From positions 1-64,000 of the forward strand of contig NZ_JACVCG010000005.1 of the NCBI RefSeq assembly GCF_016742135.1: 64,000 bases of DNA, read 5' to 3'. Of the stretch, positions 16,558-30,540 are shown piece by piece. Position 1 is the first letter of the stretch. Each line of letters starts with the position of its first letter. The notes below the pieces were generated by a model, which did no database searches, had not been told where the DNA came from, and saw only the letters and a list, made by a program, of their open reading frames with translations. The stretch comes from Brevundimonas sp. (lineage in GTDB: Bacteria > Pseudomonadota > Alphaproteobacteria > Caulobacterales > Caulobacteraceae). The position numbers were made by a program, and so were the translations under genes.

Positions 16558-17976
16558 ATGGCCCAGGCTTCCGCATCCGACACCCCCTATGACGTGGTCA
16601 TAATCGGCGGAGGTCCGGGAGGGTATAATGCCGCCATCCGCGCCGGCCAGCTGGGGCTGAAGGTGGCCTGCGTCGAGATGCGCGAGACGCTGGGGGGAAC
16701 CTGCCTGAACGTGGGCTGCATGCCCTCCAAGGCCCTGCTGCATGCCTCGGAGATGTATGAGGCCGCCGGACGCGAGTTCGCCGGTCTGGGCATTGAGGTC
16801 TCGCCGACGCTGAACCTCGGCCAGATGATGAAGCAGAAGCAGGAAAGCGTTACCGCCCTGACCAAGGGCATCGAATTCCTGTTCAAGAAGAACAAGGTCG
16901 ACTGGATCAAGGGCCGGGGCCGGCTGAACGGAAAGGGCGTGGTCGAGGTCGAGGCCGCCGACGGCACGACCACCACGCTGAAGACGGCCCATGTCGTCAT
17001 CGCCACCGGCTCGGAGCCCACCCCCCTGCCCGGCGTGGCCTTTGAGGCCGGCAAGGTGATCGATTCCACCGGGGCGCTGGCGCTCGACACGGTGCCCGGG
17101 AAGATGATCGTGGTCGGCGCCGGCATCATCGGGCTGGAGCTGGGCTCGGTCTGGCGGCGTCTGGGTGCCGAGGTGACCGTGGTCGAATATCTGGACCGCA
17201 TCACGCCGGGCGTGGACAGCGATGTGGCCACCGCCTTTCAGCGGGTGCTGACCAAACAGGGCATGAAGTTCAGGCTGGGCGCCAAGGTGACGGGCGCCAA
17301 GACCTCGAAGTCGGGCGTCGAACTGACCGTCGAGCCGGCCAAGGGCGGCGAGGCCGAGACCCTGAAGGGCGATGTGGTGCTGGTCGCCATCGGTCGCCGC
17401 CCCTACACCGAAGGACTGGGGCTGGAGACGGTCGGCCTGTCGACCGACAAGCGCGGCTTCCTCGACAATGACCACTTCCGGACCGGGACGGACGGCATCT
17501 GGGTGATCGGCGACGTGACCCACGGCCCGATGCTGGCCCACAAGGCCGAGGAAGACGCGGTCGCGGCCATCGAGACCATCGCCGGCAAGGCGGGGCACGT
17601 CGACTACAATCTGGTGCCGGGCGTGGTCTATACGAGCCCCGAGGTGGCCTGGGTCGGTCAGACCGAGGACCAGCTGAAGGCGGCGGGCGTCGCCTACAAG
17701 GTCGGGAAATTCCCCTTCACCGCCAACAGCCGCGCCAAGATCAATCACGAGACCGACGGCTATGCCAAGGTGCTGGCCGATGCCGAAACCGACAAGGTGC
17801 TGGGTGTCCACATCCTGGGTCCGCAGGCCGGCGAGATGATCCATGAGGCGGCCATGTGCATGGCCTTCGGCGGCTCGTCCGAGGACATCGCCCGCACCTG
17901 CCACGCCCACCCGACCCGCTCGGAGGCCGTGCGTCAGGCGGCCATGGGTGTCGAGGGCTGGACCATGCAGGCCTAA
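16558..17976 (+). CDS. lpdA: Dihydrolipoyl dehydrogenase (E3)
   Basis: Reoxidises dihydrolipoyl groups of 2-oxoacid dehydrogenase complexes with NAD+. It has the FAD-binding GGGPGG near residue 15, the redox disulphide GGTCLNVGCMPSKALLHASE (Cys about 44 and 49), the NAD-binding VVGAGIIGLELG, and the C-terminal His-Glu pair in CHAHPTRSE. Length of 472 residues is typical. No E1 or E2 gene is adjacent. Its leader carries two large hairpins. Confidence 0.97.
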   Translation: MAQASASDTPYDVVIIGGGPGGYNAAIRAGQLGLKVACVEMRETLGGTCLNVGCMPSKALLHASEMYEAAGREFAGLGIEVSPTLNLGQMMKQKQESVTALTKGIEFLFKKNKVDWIKGRGRLNGKGVVEVEAADGTTTTLKTAHVVIATGSEPTPLPGVAFEAGKVIDSTGALALDTVPGKMIVVGAGIIGLELGSVWRRLGAEVTVVEYLDRITPGVDSDVATAFQRVLTKQGMKFRLGAKVTGAKTSKSGVELTVEPAKGGEAETLKGDVVLVAIGRRPYTEGLGLETVGLSTDKRGFLDNDHFRTGTDGIWVIGDVTHGPMLAHKAEEDAVAAIETIAGKAGHVDYNLVPGVVYTSPEVAWVGQTEDQLKAAGVAYKVGKFPFTANSRAKINHETDGYAKVLADAETDKVLGVHILGPQAGEMIHEAAMCMAFGGSSEDIARTCHAHPTRSEAVRQAAMGVEGWTMQA

Positions 17977-18911
17977 CGCGCCGACAGTGGGGGCCTGAGG
18001 CCGCTGAGGGCCATGCGGCGACGGCCATAGTCCAGTTCGACCCGGCGGAAGCGGTACAGGATGTCGGCTCCGATCAGCAGGGCCGGAGCGGCGATCAGGT
18101 CCAGCGCCTCAAAAGCATGCAGGTCGGCGAACAGCAGCGTCGTGGGGCCGAGGTCGCGGCTGGCGATCTCCAGGCCGCGCACCTCACGCTCCCGCGCCAT
18201 CAAAACCTGGCCGGTGACGCCATAGACCTCGATGTCCTGTCCCGACGGGTCTGCGCGACCGGCGCCGAGGGCGTCCAGAAGGGCGAGGTTGCCGATGGAA
18301 TATTGGGCCCCCGTATCGATGAAGGCCGACAGGGTCACACCGCCGACCCGGGCGGTCGGCAGGATCAACTGGCCGAAGCGGCCGATCTCGGCCCGGACAC
18401 CTTCGCGCGTAAGCCGTGAGGGCGAGGCGAAGGCAGGACTGTTGTCGAACACGTCACTGCCCGAGGGCCGCATCGACACCCGCCGCCGGGCCAGATCAAT
18501 GCTGAGCCGATAGCGCGACAGCACATCCAGCCCCAGAAGGCCATCGGCCGCCAGCAGATCCCGGCTGACCACCGGACAGATCAAATCCGTGATCCTGCGC
18601 CCGGCAAAATCCAGACGGGCCAGTCGCACGGTCGGGAGCACCTCGGCCGAGGTGATGGCATGGACCAGAACCGGCGGTCCCTCAGGCAGGTTCAGCTCCC
18701 GCGCCACCGTATCCGCCAGCACTGTGCGTCCGGCACCGGTATCGAGGACCAGCGCATACCGTTTGCGGCCGTTCAACTCGACCTCGGCCGCCACCCGCGT
18801 CAGAATATTGGTCAGCAGGCGGGGCTCGGGTTCCTGAACCGCGTGCACAGGACCGGCCACGGCCAGCCCCGCCGCCGACAGAATGAGGGTCCGCCGATCC
18901 AGACCGGTCAC
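17973..18911 (-). CDS. Secreted two-lobed aspartic protease (retropepsin-like repeats)
   Basis: A 312-residue exported protein. A signal peptide (LILSAAGLAVAGPVHA) starts at a GTG preceded by GGAGG. There are two aspartyl-protease half-sites: LDTGAGRTVL with LGLDVL in the first half (near 60 and 125), and FIDTGAQYSIG with LIGADIL in the second (near 210 and 285). Two DTG lobes in one chain mimic the pepsin layout, whereas most bacterial retropepsin-like proteins have one and dimerise. It is convergent with lpdA, overlapping its stop by 3 nt. The substrate is unknown. Confidence 0.87.
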   Translation of the reverse strand: MTGLDRRTLILSAAGLAVAGPVHAVQEPEPRLLTNILTRVAAEVELNGRKRYALVLDTGAGRTVLADTVARELNLPEGPPVLVHAITSAEVLPTVRLARLDFAGRRITDLICPVVSRDLLAADGLLGLDVLSRYRLSIDLARRRVSMRPSGSDVFDNSPAFASPSRLTREGVRAEIGRFGQLILPTARVGGVTLSAFIDTGAQYSIGNLALLDALGAGRADPSGQDIEVYGVTGQVLMAREREVRGLEIASRDLGPTTLLFADLHAFEALDLIAAPALLIGADILYRFRRVELDYGRRRMALSGLRPPLSAR

Positions 18912-18958
18912 CCATGCCTCCCCGTCCCGCTCCCGGTCTGACGCCGGGCTGCCCGATC

Positions 18959-19894
18959 CTAACGCCTCGGATGGGCCGATGAATAGACGCCGATCAGGCG
19001 TGCGACATCGACGGCCGTATACTTCTGGGTGGTCGACAGGCTGGCGTGGCCCAGCAGGTCCTGCAGGCTGCGCAGGTCCGCCCCGGCGCCCAGCAGATGG
19101 GTGGCGAAGCTGTGGCGCAGGGCGTGCGGCGTGGTCGTCTCGGGCAGTCCGAGGCGGCGGCGCAGGGCCTGGACGGCGGCCTGGACCTGACGGGGGCTGA
19201 GCCTGCCGCCGCGTCTGGCGAGGAACAGGGCGCGGTCCGGCCCCTCGACCCACGGGCGGAGGTCGCGATAGGCGGCCACGGCCTCGGCCACCTGCGGCAG
19301 GACCGGGACGATGCGGGTCTTGGAGCCCTTGCCGGTGATGCGCAGGGTCTCGCCCAGCGGGACATCGGCATCGGTCAGGCTGAGCGCCTCGGAAATGCGC
19401 AGACCACAGCCGTACAACAGCATCAGCACGGCCCGGTCGCGGGCGGCTTCCCACGGCGGGGTTTCGGCCTCGTCGCCGGTGGCCTCCATCAGTTCCAGCG
19501 CCTGATCGACCTTGAGGGCGCGCGGCAGGGAGGGCTTGATGCGGGGCCCCCGCACCAGCGCCAGCTCGGGTGCCTCGATGCCCAGCCGACGCTCGAGAAA
19601 GCGGTGGAAAGCCCTGATGGCCGACAGGGCCTGACTGAGCGAGCGGGCCGAGAGGGGCTGGGGGCCCGAGCGGCGCTCGGCCAGGTGGGCGCGCAGATCC
19701 GAGGCACGGACCTGTCCGAGGTCCCCGGTGGAAACCTCGCCGCCGAAATGCCCGGACAGGAAGGCCAGATACCGCCGCCCCGCATGGCCATAGGCCTCGA
19801 GCGTACGGGGCGACAGACGGCGCTCATGCGCCAGATGGTGCAGCCAGGCGTCGAGGGCCGCCCCTGAGGGCGCGGTCAGTTGAGGATCGGCCAT
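18959..19894 (-). CDS. xerC: Tyrosine recombinase XerC
   Basis: Resolves chromosome dimers at dif together with XerD. The N-terminal SAM-like domain includes LSPRTLEAYGHAGRRYLAFL. The catalytic domain has Arg in GCGLRISEAL, HxxR in HALRHSFATHLL, LGHASLSTTQ, and the nucleophile Tyr in TQKYT (about 292). Length of 311 residues is normal. The ATG at 19894 overlaps the end of the DUF484 gene by 19 nt, a pairing common in proteobacteria. Confidence 0.95.
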   Translation of the reverse strand: MADPQLTAPSGAALDAWLHHLAHERRLSPRTLEAYGHAGRRYLAFLSGHFGGEVSTGDLGQVRASDLRAHLAERRSGPQPLSARSLSQALSAIRAFHRFLERRLGIEAPELALVRGPRIKPSLPRALKVDQALELMEATGDEAETPPWEAARDRAVLMLLYGCGLRISEALSLTDADVPLGETLRITGKGSKTRIVPVLPQVAEAVAAYRDLRPWVEGPDRALFLARRGGRLSPRQVQAAVQALRRRLGLPETTTPHALRHSFATHLLGAGADLRSLQDLLGHASLSTTQKYTAVDVARLIGVYSSAHPRR

Positions 19895-20583
19895 CGCTCG
19901 GCCATGCGTTCGATCACCCGGGTGAGGAAGGCCGCCAGTTCGCAGCCCATTTCCGGCGTGAACCCCTCGGGATCGGGCGAGCCGAAGGCGCACAGGCCGG
20001 GGCGGGTGGTGCCGTTGGGGCCAACGTGCGGGGCCATGCGGACCAGGGCGATCGAGCGGACCTCATCCTCGGCCGCGCCGAAAAGACCCAGCCCCTGGCC
20101 GCCTGTGCCCAGACGATGCAGGCCGTTCCGGCCCAGCAAGCCGTCGACGCCGCCGGGCTCCAGCGCGCGCCAGCCGAAGGGAATGCCACCGGGCTTTTCC
20201 AGAACGATCGACGCCCCGGCCAGACCAAAGCGGGCCTGGGCGGCAGCATCCAGACGCCGGGCGAGGTCGGAAGGGTTCTTCGCCTCCATCAGGTCGAGGA
20301 CGGCGACATGGGTCTGGGCCTGGGCGGCGAAATTGGCGCGGGCGACAGCCTCAATGGCCTTGCGGGCCCCGGCCTCTCGCGCGGCGACGGCCTCGACCCG
20401 CGACAGGGCGGCCGCCCCGAAATCCACGACATTGGGGCCATGCGGGCGCAGACCCAGCTCCTGCAACAGGGCGCGATCCCCGGCCACGGTTTCGGCGTGC
20501 TCCTGCAACCAGGCGCGGACCTCGGGCCAGCGCAGGCCCTCCTGATCAGTCTCATCGTCGAACAGGTCGGCGGTCTCGGTCAC
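19876..20583 (-). CDS. DUF484 (GAF-like) protein, XerC partner
   Basis: A 235-residue DUF484 protein. The N-terminal segment contains VRAWLQEHAETVAGDRALLQ, followed by a coiled region rich in Ala/Glu and a GAF-like C-terminal domain ending AFLTRVIERMAERW. The family is usually encoded just before xerC, as here, with overlapping reading frames, but its biochemical role is unknown. Confidence 0.88.
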   Translation of the reverse strand: MTETADLFDDETDQEGLRWPEVRAWLQEHAETVAGDRALLQELGLRPHGPNVVDFGAAALSRVEAVAAREAGARKAIEAVARANFAAQAQTHVAVLDLMEAKNPSDLARRLDAAAQARFGLAGASIVLEKPGGIPFGWRALEPGGVDGLLGRNGLHRLGTGGQGLGLFGAAEDEVRSIALVRMAPHVGPNGTTRPGLCAFGSPDPEGFTPEMGCELAAFLTRVIERMAERWPILN

Positions 20584-20628
20584 GGTCGGCCCCGGTTGGC
20601 ACGCCGCCCGGGCAAGGCGGTGGCCCTC

Positions 20629-21282
20629 TTACAGAATGCTCTGGCCGGTCTTGCCCCAGTCGGCCAGGAAGGCATCAAGCCCCTTGTCGGTTAACGGGTG
20701 CTTGACCAGCGCCTTGAAGGTGTCGGCCGGCAGGGTCGCGGCGTCGGCCCCCGCAAGGGCCGCGGCCGAGACGTGCCCGGGATTGCGCAGCGAGGCGGCC
20801 AGCACCTCGGTCTCGAAGCCATGGATGTCGTAGAGGGTGCGGATCTCTTCCAGAAGGCCGATGCCGTCGGCGCCGTGGTCCTCGAGACGACCCACGAAGG
20901 GCGAGATGAAGCTGGCGCCGGCCTTGGCCGCCAGCAGGGCCTGGGCCGCCGAGAAGCAGAGTGTCACATTGGTACGGATGCCCTTGTCCGAAAAGGTCCG
21001 CGTGGCGCGCAGCCCATCCCAGGTCAGCGGCAGCTTGACCACCACATTGGGGGCGATCCCGGCCAGCTTTTCGCCCTCCCGGACCATGGTCTCATAGTCG
21101 GTGGCGACAGCCTCGGCGGAAATGGGCCCCTCGACGAGGGCGCAAATCTCGGCGATGACCTCAGCGATGTTGCGACCCGACTTTGCGATCAGGGACGGAT
21201 TGGTGGTGACGCCATCGACCATGCCCGTGGGGACCATGTCCTTGATGACGGCGACGTCGGCGGTATCGAGAAACAGTTTCAT
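20629..21282 (-). CDS. tal: Transaldolase / fructose-6-phosphate aldolase-like protein
   Basis: A 217-residue short-type (TalC/Fsa-like) Schiff-base aldolase of the pentose phosphate pathway. [28 protein letters not shown], the catalytic Lys in [12 protein letters not shown] (near residue 84) and [16 protein letters not shown] are all diagnostic. The sequence does not distinguish transaldolase from F6P aldolase activity. It is divergent from priA with only 30 nt between the start codons. Confidence 0.92.
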   Translation of the reverse strand: MKLFLDTADVAVIKDMVPTGMVDGVTTNPSLIAKSGRNIAEVIAEICALVEGPISAEAVATDYETMVREGEKLAGIAPNVVVKLPLTWDGLRATRTFSDKGIRTNVTLCFSAAQALLAAKAGASFISPFVGRLEDHGADGIGLLEEIRTLYDIHGFETEVLAASLRNPGHVSAAALAGADAATLPADTFKALVKHPLTDKGLDAFLADWGKTGQSIL

Positions 21283-21312
21283 GATGAGGGTTCTAGACCA
21301 CGGGGCCCCAGG

Positions 21313-23481
21313 GTGAAAGTCGCCGCCGTCCTGATTCCCCTGCCGGTCGACGAGGCCTTTGACTATGTCGTGCCCGGGGACATGGCGGTGGCGCGCGGCG
21401 ATCTGGTGACCGTGCCGCTGGGGCCCCGGCAGATAACGGGCGTGGTGGGTGACGTACGCGAAATCCCCGCGACCAATCGGCGGCTGAAGGCCATTGGGGC
21501 CCGGCTGGACCTGCCCCCCCTGCCCCCCGCCACTCTGGACTTTCTGGAATGGGCGGCCCGCTGGACCCTGTCGCCGCCCGGCGAGATGGCGGCACTGTCG
21601 CTAAAGGCCCTGCGCCATGCGCCGCCGAAACCGCCGATGCAGTTGCACCGGGTGGCGGGCAAGGCGCCTGTGCGCCTGACCCCTGCGCGCGCGGCTGTGC
21701 TGCAGGCCCTGGACCAAGGCGCCCCGGCTTCCAGTGTGGCGGAACTGGGCCGCGCGGCAGGTGTCTCGACCGGCGTGGTCAAGGGACTGGTGGACGAGGG
21801 GGTGATCACGGCGCGTCCGGCGGAGCGGGCCACCCCCTTTGCGATGCCGGACCCCCGGCACGCGCCGGTCGTGCTGAGCCCGGATCAGGCCGAGGCCGCG
21901 CGCCAGATCGGCGAGGCAGCGGTCGCCGGCCAATTCGCCGCCTTCCTGCTGGATGGGGTCACCGGCTCGGGCAAGACCGAAGCCTATCTGGAGGCCGTGG
22001 CCCGGCTGCTGGAGGCGGACCCGCGGGCGCAGGCGCTGATCCTGCTGCCCGAGATCGCCCTGACCCAGGCGGTGATTTCGCGCATCGCCGCCCGGTTCGG
22101 CGCAACGCCGGCGGAATGGCACTCCGGTCTGACCGGACCGCGCCGGCGGCAGGTGTGGGATGCCGTGGTCTCGGGCGACTGTCGCATCGTGGTGGGCGCG
22201 CGCTCGGCCCTGTTCCTGCCCTTCCCGCACCTGCGGCTGATCGTCGTCGATGAAGAGCACGACGCTTCCTACAAGCAGGAAGACGGCCTGATCTATCAAG
22301 GGCGGGACCTGGCCGTGGCGCGGGCGCGGTTCGAAAACGCCGCAGTGGTGCTGGCCTCGGCCACGCCGTCGCTGGAGACGCTGGGCAATGCGCGGCAGGG
22401 GCGGTACCGCGAGCTGAGGCTGACCGCGCGGCACGGCACCGCGGTGCTGCCCGACATCACATTGCTGGACCTGCGCGCCAATCCCCCCGAGCCGCAGACC
22501 TGGCTGAGCCCGCCGCTGCGTGCCGCCATGGCCGAGACGCTGGCGCGCGGCGAGCAGACCCTGCTGTTCCTGAACCGGCGCGGCTATGCGCCCGTGGTGC
22601 TGTGCCGGGCCTGTGGTCACCGGATGACGGCGCCGGATACGGACTCGTGGCTGGTCGAGCACCGCTATACCGGGCGGCTGGTCTGTCATCTGACCGGCTT
22701 TTCCATGGCCCGGCCCGACACCTGCCCCTCATGCGGGGCCAAGGACAGTCTGGTGCCGGTCGGTCCGGGGGTGGAGCGGGTCGAGGAGGAGGTCCGCAGC
22801 CTCTTCCCGGATGCGCGAACGGCCATCTTTTCCTCGGACACCACACCGGACGGCCGGTCGGCCCGCGATCTGGTCGAGGCCATGGAACGCGGCGAGATCG
22901 ACATTCTGGTGGCGACCCAGGCGGCGGCCAAGGGACACAACTTCCCCAACCTCACACTGGTGGGGGTCGTCGATGCCGATCTGGGGCTGAGGGGCGGTGA
23001 CCTACGCGCGGCCGAGCGGACCTTTCAGCTGCTGATGCAGGCGACGGGCCGGGCCGGGCGGGCCGAACGCTCGGGGCGGGCCCTGCTGCAGACATGGACA
23101 CCCGAGCACCCCGTCCTGCAGGCGCTGGCGGCGGGCGACCGTGACAGCTTCCTGGCCACCGAATCAGAGGAACGGCGGCTGGCGGCCCTGCCCCCGTTCG
23201 GCCGTCTGGCGGCGTTGATCCTGTCGGGGGACAAGGCGGATGCCGTCGAAAAGGCCGCACAGCTGCTGTCCGGGGCCATTCCCAATGCGGAGCGGCTGGA
23301 GGTCTATGGCCCGGCCGATGCGCCGCTGGCGCTGGTGCGGGGGCGCCGTCGCAAGCGTCTGCTGGTCCGCGCCGACCGGGACGTGGACATCCAGGCCTTC
23401 CTCAGGGCCTGGTTGTCACGCGTGAAGCTGCCGTCCTCCGTGAGGCTTGCGGTCGACGTGGACCCCTACAGCTTTCTGTAG
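21313..23481 (+). CDS. priA: Primosomal replication helicase PriA, with altered zinc-binding region
   Basis: Restarts stalled replication forks. The 3'-DNA-binding domain starts [20 protein letters not shown] at a GTG. Helicase motifs are GVTGSGKTE (Walker A), [18 protein letters not shown] and [10 protein letters not shown]. The zinc region (residues about 431-480) normally has eight Cys in four CxxC pairs. Here CRAC and CPSC are intact, but the second pair reads APDT and the third reads CHLT, so three Cys are lost. Length of 722 residues is normal. It is convergent with the TerC gene. Confidence 0.94.
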   Translation: MKVAAVLIPLPVDEAFDYVVPGDMAVARGDLVTVPLGPRQITGVVGDVREIPATNRRLKAIGARLDLPPLPPATLDFLEWAARWTLSPPGEMAALSLKALRHAPPKPPMQLHRVAGKAPVRLTPARAAVLQALDQGAPASSVAELGRAAGVSTGVVKGLVDEGVITARPAERATPFAMPDPRHAPVVLSPDQAEAARQIGEAAVAGQFAAFLLDGVTGSGKTEAYLEAVARLLEADPRAQALILLPEIALTQAVISRIAARFGATPAEWHSGLTGPRRRQVWDAVVSGDCRIVVGARSALFLPFPHLRLIVVDEEHDASYKQEDGLIYQGRDLAVARARFENAAVVLASATPSLETLGNARQGRYRELRLTARHGTAVLPDITLLDLRANPPEPQTWLSPPLRAAMAETLARGEQTLLFLNRRGYAPVVLCRACGHRMTAPDTDSWLVEHRYTGRLVCHLTGFSMARPDTCPSCGAKDSLVPVGPGVERVEEEVRSLFPDARTAIFSSDTTPDGRSARDLVEAMERGEIDILVATQAAAKGHNFPNLTLVGVVDADLGLRGGDLRAAERTFQLLMQATGRAGRAERSGRALLQTWTPEHPVLQALAAGDRDSFLATESEERRLAALPPFGRLAALILSGDKADAVEKAAQLLSGAIPNAERLEVYGPADAPLALVRGRRRKRLLVRADRDVDIQAFLRAWLSRVKLPSSVRLAVDVDPYSFL

Positions 23482-23495
23482 AGGTCCCCGACGGC

Positions 23496-24335
23496 TCAGC
23501 CCCGGCCCTCGGCCGCGTTGGCCTCGGCTTCGGCGGCGCGCGCCCGGGCCTCGGCCTGATCGGCCTGGGCCCGCAGTTGAAGGGCCTGCTCGCGTTTGCT
23601 GCTGGCCCTGCGGCTCCACATGTTCAGGGCCTCGACCCCGGCCGAGAAGGCCATGGCGGCGTAGATATAGCCCTTGGGCACATGGGCGCCGAAGCCCTCG
23701 GCGATCAGCACCATGCCGATCATCAGCAGGAAGCCGAGGGCCAGCATGACCACGGTCGGGTTCTTGTTGATGAAGTTGGCAAGCGGATCGGCGGCCAGCA
23801 GCATGACGGTGATGGCGACCAGAACGGCCACGACCATGATCGGCAGGTGCTCGGTCATGCCGACCGCCGTCAGGATCGAATCGACCGAGAAGACCAGGTC
23901 CAGCAGGATGATCTGGAAGATGGCCGATCCGGCGTTCGAGATGATGACGTCGCCCTTGTCCTTTTCCAGCAGATCGTGGCTCGGCGACGGGTCGACGGTG
24001 TGGTGGATTTCCTTGGTCGCCTTCCACACGAGGAACAGGCCGCCGAGGATCAGGATGATGTCCTTCCAGGAAAACTCATTGCCCATCAGCGCGAACACCG
24101 GCGCAGTGAGGCCGACGATCCACGCGATCATCGACAGTAGGGCCAGACGCATGATCAGCGCCAGCGAAATACCAATGCGGCGCACGCGGGAGCGATGCTC
24201 TTCCGGCAGCTTGTTCGACAGGATCGAGATGAAGATCAGATTGTCGATCCCGAGCACAACCTCCATCACGACCAGGGTGACCAGGGCCGCCCAGGCTGCG
24301 GGGTCGGACAGAAGGGGAATGATGCTGTCGAGCAT
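23496..24335 (-). CDS. TerC-family integral membrane protein
   Basis: A 279-residue membrane protein of the TerC/YgjT family, linked in other bacteria to tellurite resistance or metal-ion (Mn) export at the Sec translocon. The family signature [18 protein letters not shown] (second helix) has the conserved Asp in GIDN, and [17 protein letters not shown] carries the partner Asp later. There are about seven helices. The C-terminal tail from about residue 240 is a charged coiled-coil-like Ala/Glu/Arg stretch. The start is the ATG giving MLDSIIPLL. Confidence 0.9.
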   Translation of the reverse strand: MLDSIIPLLSDPAAWAALVTLVVMEVVLGIDNLIFISILSNKLPEEHRSRVRRIGISLALIMRLALLSMIAWIVGLTAPVFALMGNEFSWKDIILILGGLFLVWKATKEIHHTVDPSPSHDLLEKDKGDVIISNAGSAIFQIILLDLVFSVDSILTAVGMTEHLPIMVVAVLVAITVMLLAADPLANFINKNPTVVMLALGFLLMIGMVLIAEGFGAHVPKGYIYAAMAFSAGVEALNMWSRRASSKREQALQLRAQADQAEARARAAEAEANAAEGRG

Positions 24336-24585
24336 GGAGCCGTATCCGTTTGAGAAGGCCGCCGGTCTACAGGGGCGCCCTGCCCGCGACAAGCGTCAGG
24401 GTGTGGCGCACCGCCTCGGTTGCGGGGGGGAAAGGCCCGTGCTATCAGGCGCCCGGCTGAACCGGGACCTCTGTTGAAAAACGGAGGCTCGTTGTGCTTT
24501 CTTCAAGCATTTCAAGCCTTTGATCGGGGTGATCCGTCACCGCCGGTTGTGACCCAAACGCTTTATTGATCGCGGACCTTGACGA

Positions 24586-25143
24586 GTGGCTGACGATTTC
24601 AGGACTACGACTGTCGGCGCACGCTACGCGCAGGCCCTTTTTGACCTCGCTGACGAAGGTCAGGCGGTGGAGGGCGTGCGCGCCGATCTGAAGTCGCTGC
24701 GCAAGGCCTGGGCCGAAAGCGACGACCTGCGCCGCCTGTCCACCTCGCCGGTCATCAGCAACGAGGATCAGGCGAAGGGCCTGACCGCCATCGCCGACAA
24801 GGCGGGCTTCAACAGCCTGACCCGCAAATTCCTGGGCCTGTTGGCCCAGAACGGTCGGTCAGCCGACCTGACCGCCGTGATCGCCGGCTTTGACCGGCTT
24901 TATGCCATCCGCACCGGACTGGTCTCGGCCGAGGTGGTTTCAGCCGCCCCGCTGGCCGCCGCCCAGATGACCGCCATCAAGGCGTCGCTGCGCAAGGCGC
25001 TGGGCAAGGATCCGGAGCTGGAAGCCCGCGTCGACCCGTCCCTGCTGGGTGGCCTGAAGGTCAAGGTGGGCTCGCGCCTGTATGACGCCTCGCTGAAGAC
25101 CAAGCTGGACCAGATGAAATTCGCCCTCAAGCGGGCCGGATAG
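24586..25143 (+). CDS. atpH: ATP synthase F1 delta subunit
   Basis: The stator subunit linking F1 to the b subunits. The 185-residue chain contains GARYAQALFDLADEGQA at the N-terminus and the family C-terminal block VDPSLLGGLKVKVGSRLYDASL. It starts with GTG after a long 250-nt gap that should hold the operon promoter. The F0 genes are not adjacent, which is normal in alphaproteobacteria. Confidence 0.96.
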   Translation: MADDFRTTTVGARYAQALFDLADEGQAVEGVRADLKSLRKAWAESDDLRRLSTSPVISNEDQAKGLTAIADKAGFNSLTRKFLGLLAQNGRSADLTAVIAGFDRLYAIRTGLVSAEVVSAAPLAAAQMTAIKASLRKALGKDPELEARVDPSLLGGLKVKVGSRLYDASLKTKLDQMKFALKRAG

Positions 25144-25179
25144 GCTGACAAGCCGTTTCCGCTCCGCCCCACAGACTGA

Positions 25180-26736
<1,557 letters not shown>

Positions 26737-26773
26737 TCGCCGCCACACCAGTTAGGAGCTAGAGGAACGCCGA

Positions 26774-29254
<2,481 letters not shown>

Positions 29255-29255
<1 letters not shown>

Positions 29256-29719
29256 TGCGTATCGGGGCGAGCGTCATTGCAGCGCTCGTCCTGACCTGCG
29301 CCGCACCCGTCGCGGCGCAGGACCCGGATCTGCTGCGCCAGGCCGGTGTTGATGCGCGGGATCAGGTGCTGGCCAACATGACGCTGTTCCAGTGCGGAGG
29401 TGAACCCTGCGCAGCGGCAACAGCCGAAGAGATGGCCTCTCCGCCTCTCAGCGACGATGAGGCGGGTCGGGTTGCAGGCATAGCCCTGATGAGCGCCCTG
29501 GCTGAACATTGCGGACTGGACTGGAGCGGCCAAAGCTTCATGCCGATGATGCGTGAATGGCGGATGCAGCCCGGCGGCTCAAACCGGAAGTATGCCCTGA
29601 TCGGCGGGGTCCATGGATTCGTCCAAGCCGAGGCACTCGACGCCTTCCGGGCCAACGGCGAATGTGATGAACAGACACGGGCGGCGGTTCAGGCCACGCT
29701 CGATGACAGCAGAGACTGA
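29255..29719 (+). CDS. Secreted protein of unknown function inserted in the atp operon
   Basis: A 154-residue protein with a signal peptide (MRIGASVIAALVLTCAAPVA, cleavage after VAAQ). The mature part is mixed helical, with four Cys (CGGEPC, EHCGLDW and GECDEQT) that could form two disulphides. I recognise no family. Its ATG overlaps the atpD stop (TGATG) and atpC starts 3 nt after it, so it is translated as part of the operon, yet it is exported to the periplasm where the F1 head is not. Confidence 0.78.
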
Positions 29720-29722
29720 CAA

Positions 29723-29992
29723 ATGGCCTCCAAACTCTCCTTCTCTCTCGTATCCCCGGAACGCGAGGTCTTTTCGGGCCTGGTGGATCAGGTGGATGCG
29801 CCCGGTGTCGAGGGTGACTTCGGCGTGCTGGCCGATCACGCGCCTTTCATGACGGCCCTGCGCGAAGGCGTGGTCACCGTGATGGACGGCAGCAGCCGGC
29901 GGCAATTCCTGGTCGAGGGGGGGTTCGCCGATGTCACCCCCGCCGGCCTGACCATTCTGGCCGAACGCGCCACGGAAGTGGCCGCGGTCTGA
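29723..29992 (+). CDS. atpC: ATP synthase F1 epsilon subunit, C-terminal domain absent
   Basis: An 89-residue protein that covers only the N-terminal beta-sandwich (LSFSLVSPEREVFSGLVDQV, GDFGVLADHAPFMTALREG). The C-terminal helical hairpin that inhibits ATP hydrolysis in other bacteria is missing, as is usual in several alphaproteobacteria that inhibit F1 with the zeta protein instead. It is followed directly by a terminator. Confidence 0.95.
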   Translation: MASKLSFSLVSPEREVFSGLVDQVDAPGVEGDFGVLADHAPFMTALREGVVTVMDGSSRRQFLVEGGFADVTPAGLTILAERATEVAAV

Positions 29993-30017
29993 TCGCCCGG
30001 ACATTGTGATTGCCAGG

Positions 30018-30046
30018 CGGCGGCTTCCTCGGGAGCCGCCGTTTTT
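30018..30046 (+). terminator. Intrinsic terminator of the atp operon
   Basis: CGGCGGCT (30018-30025) pairs with AGCCGCCG (30034-30041) around an 8-nt loop, followed by five T. It lies just before the end of the convergent rppH. Confidence 0.9.
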
Positions 30047-30049
30047 GGG

Positions 30050-30535
30050 TCAGACGTCGACGAATCGCGCGAACTCTGCGCAAACCTGATCATAGACGCC
30101 GCGCTTGAACGGCACGATCAGAGCGGGGGCTTCGGCCAGGTCGGCCCAGCGCCAGGCGTCGAACTCCTGTTCGCCATGGGCCATGAGGTCGACCTCTTCG
30201 TCCTGCCCCGTGAACCGCCAAGCGAACCACATCTGCTTCTGGCCGAGGTTGCCGCGTCGCTTGAGCGGGCCATTCAGGATATCGGGCGGGAAGTCATAGG
30301 TCAGCCAGTCGGGAGTCTGTCCCAGAAGCTCGACTGAACGGATACCGGTTTCCTCGAACAGTTCACGCCGGGCGGCGGCCTCCAGATCCTCGCCCGCATC
30401 GACGCCCCCTTGCGGGAACTGCCAGTTCCAGGGGTCTGGCGTGCCGATCCGGCGGCCCAGCCAGACGCGGCCGTCGGCATTGAAGACGACGACGCCGACA
30501 TTGGGACGATAGAGGGACAGGTCGCGGTCACGCAC
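30050..30535 (-). CDS. rppH: RNA pyrophosphohydrolase (Nudix)
   Basis: Removes pyrophosphate from 5'-triphosphate RNA to start decay. The Nudix box is complete (GGVDAGEDLEAAARRELFEE, residues about 43-62, followed by TGI). YRPNVGVVVFNADGRVWLGR and WNWQFPQGG are RppH signatures. Length of 161 residues is right. The start is GTG (RDRDLSLYRP), 6 nt after the upstream gene. It is last in the long minus-strand operon. Confidence 0.94.
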   Translation of the reverse strand: MRDRDLSLYRPNVGVVVFNADGRVWLGRRIGTPDPWNWQFPQGGVDAGEDLEAAARRELFEETGIRSVELLGQTPDWLTYDFPPDILNGPLKRRGNLGQKQMWFAWRFTGQDEEVDLMAHGEQEFDAWRWADLAEAPALIVPFKRGVYDQVCAEFARFVDV

Positions 30536-30540
30536 AGGGC

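Noticed and set aside
18961..19993. Integrase of a mobile element
   Set aside because: The tyrosine recombinase overlaps a DUF484 gene and matches XerC in length and context, so it is the housekeeping recombinase.
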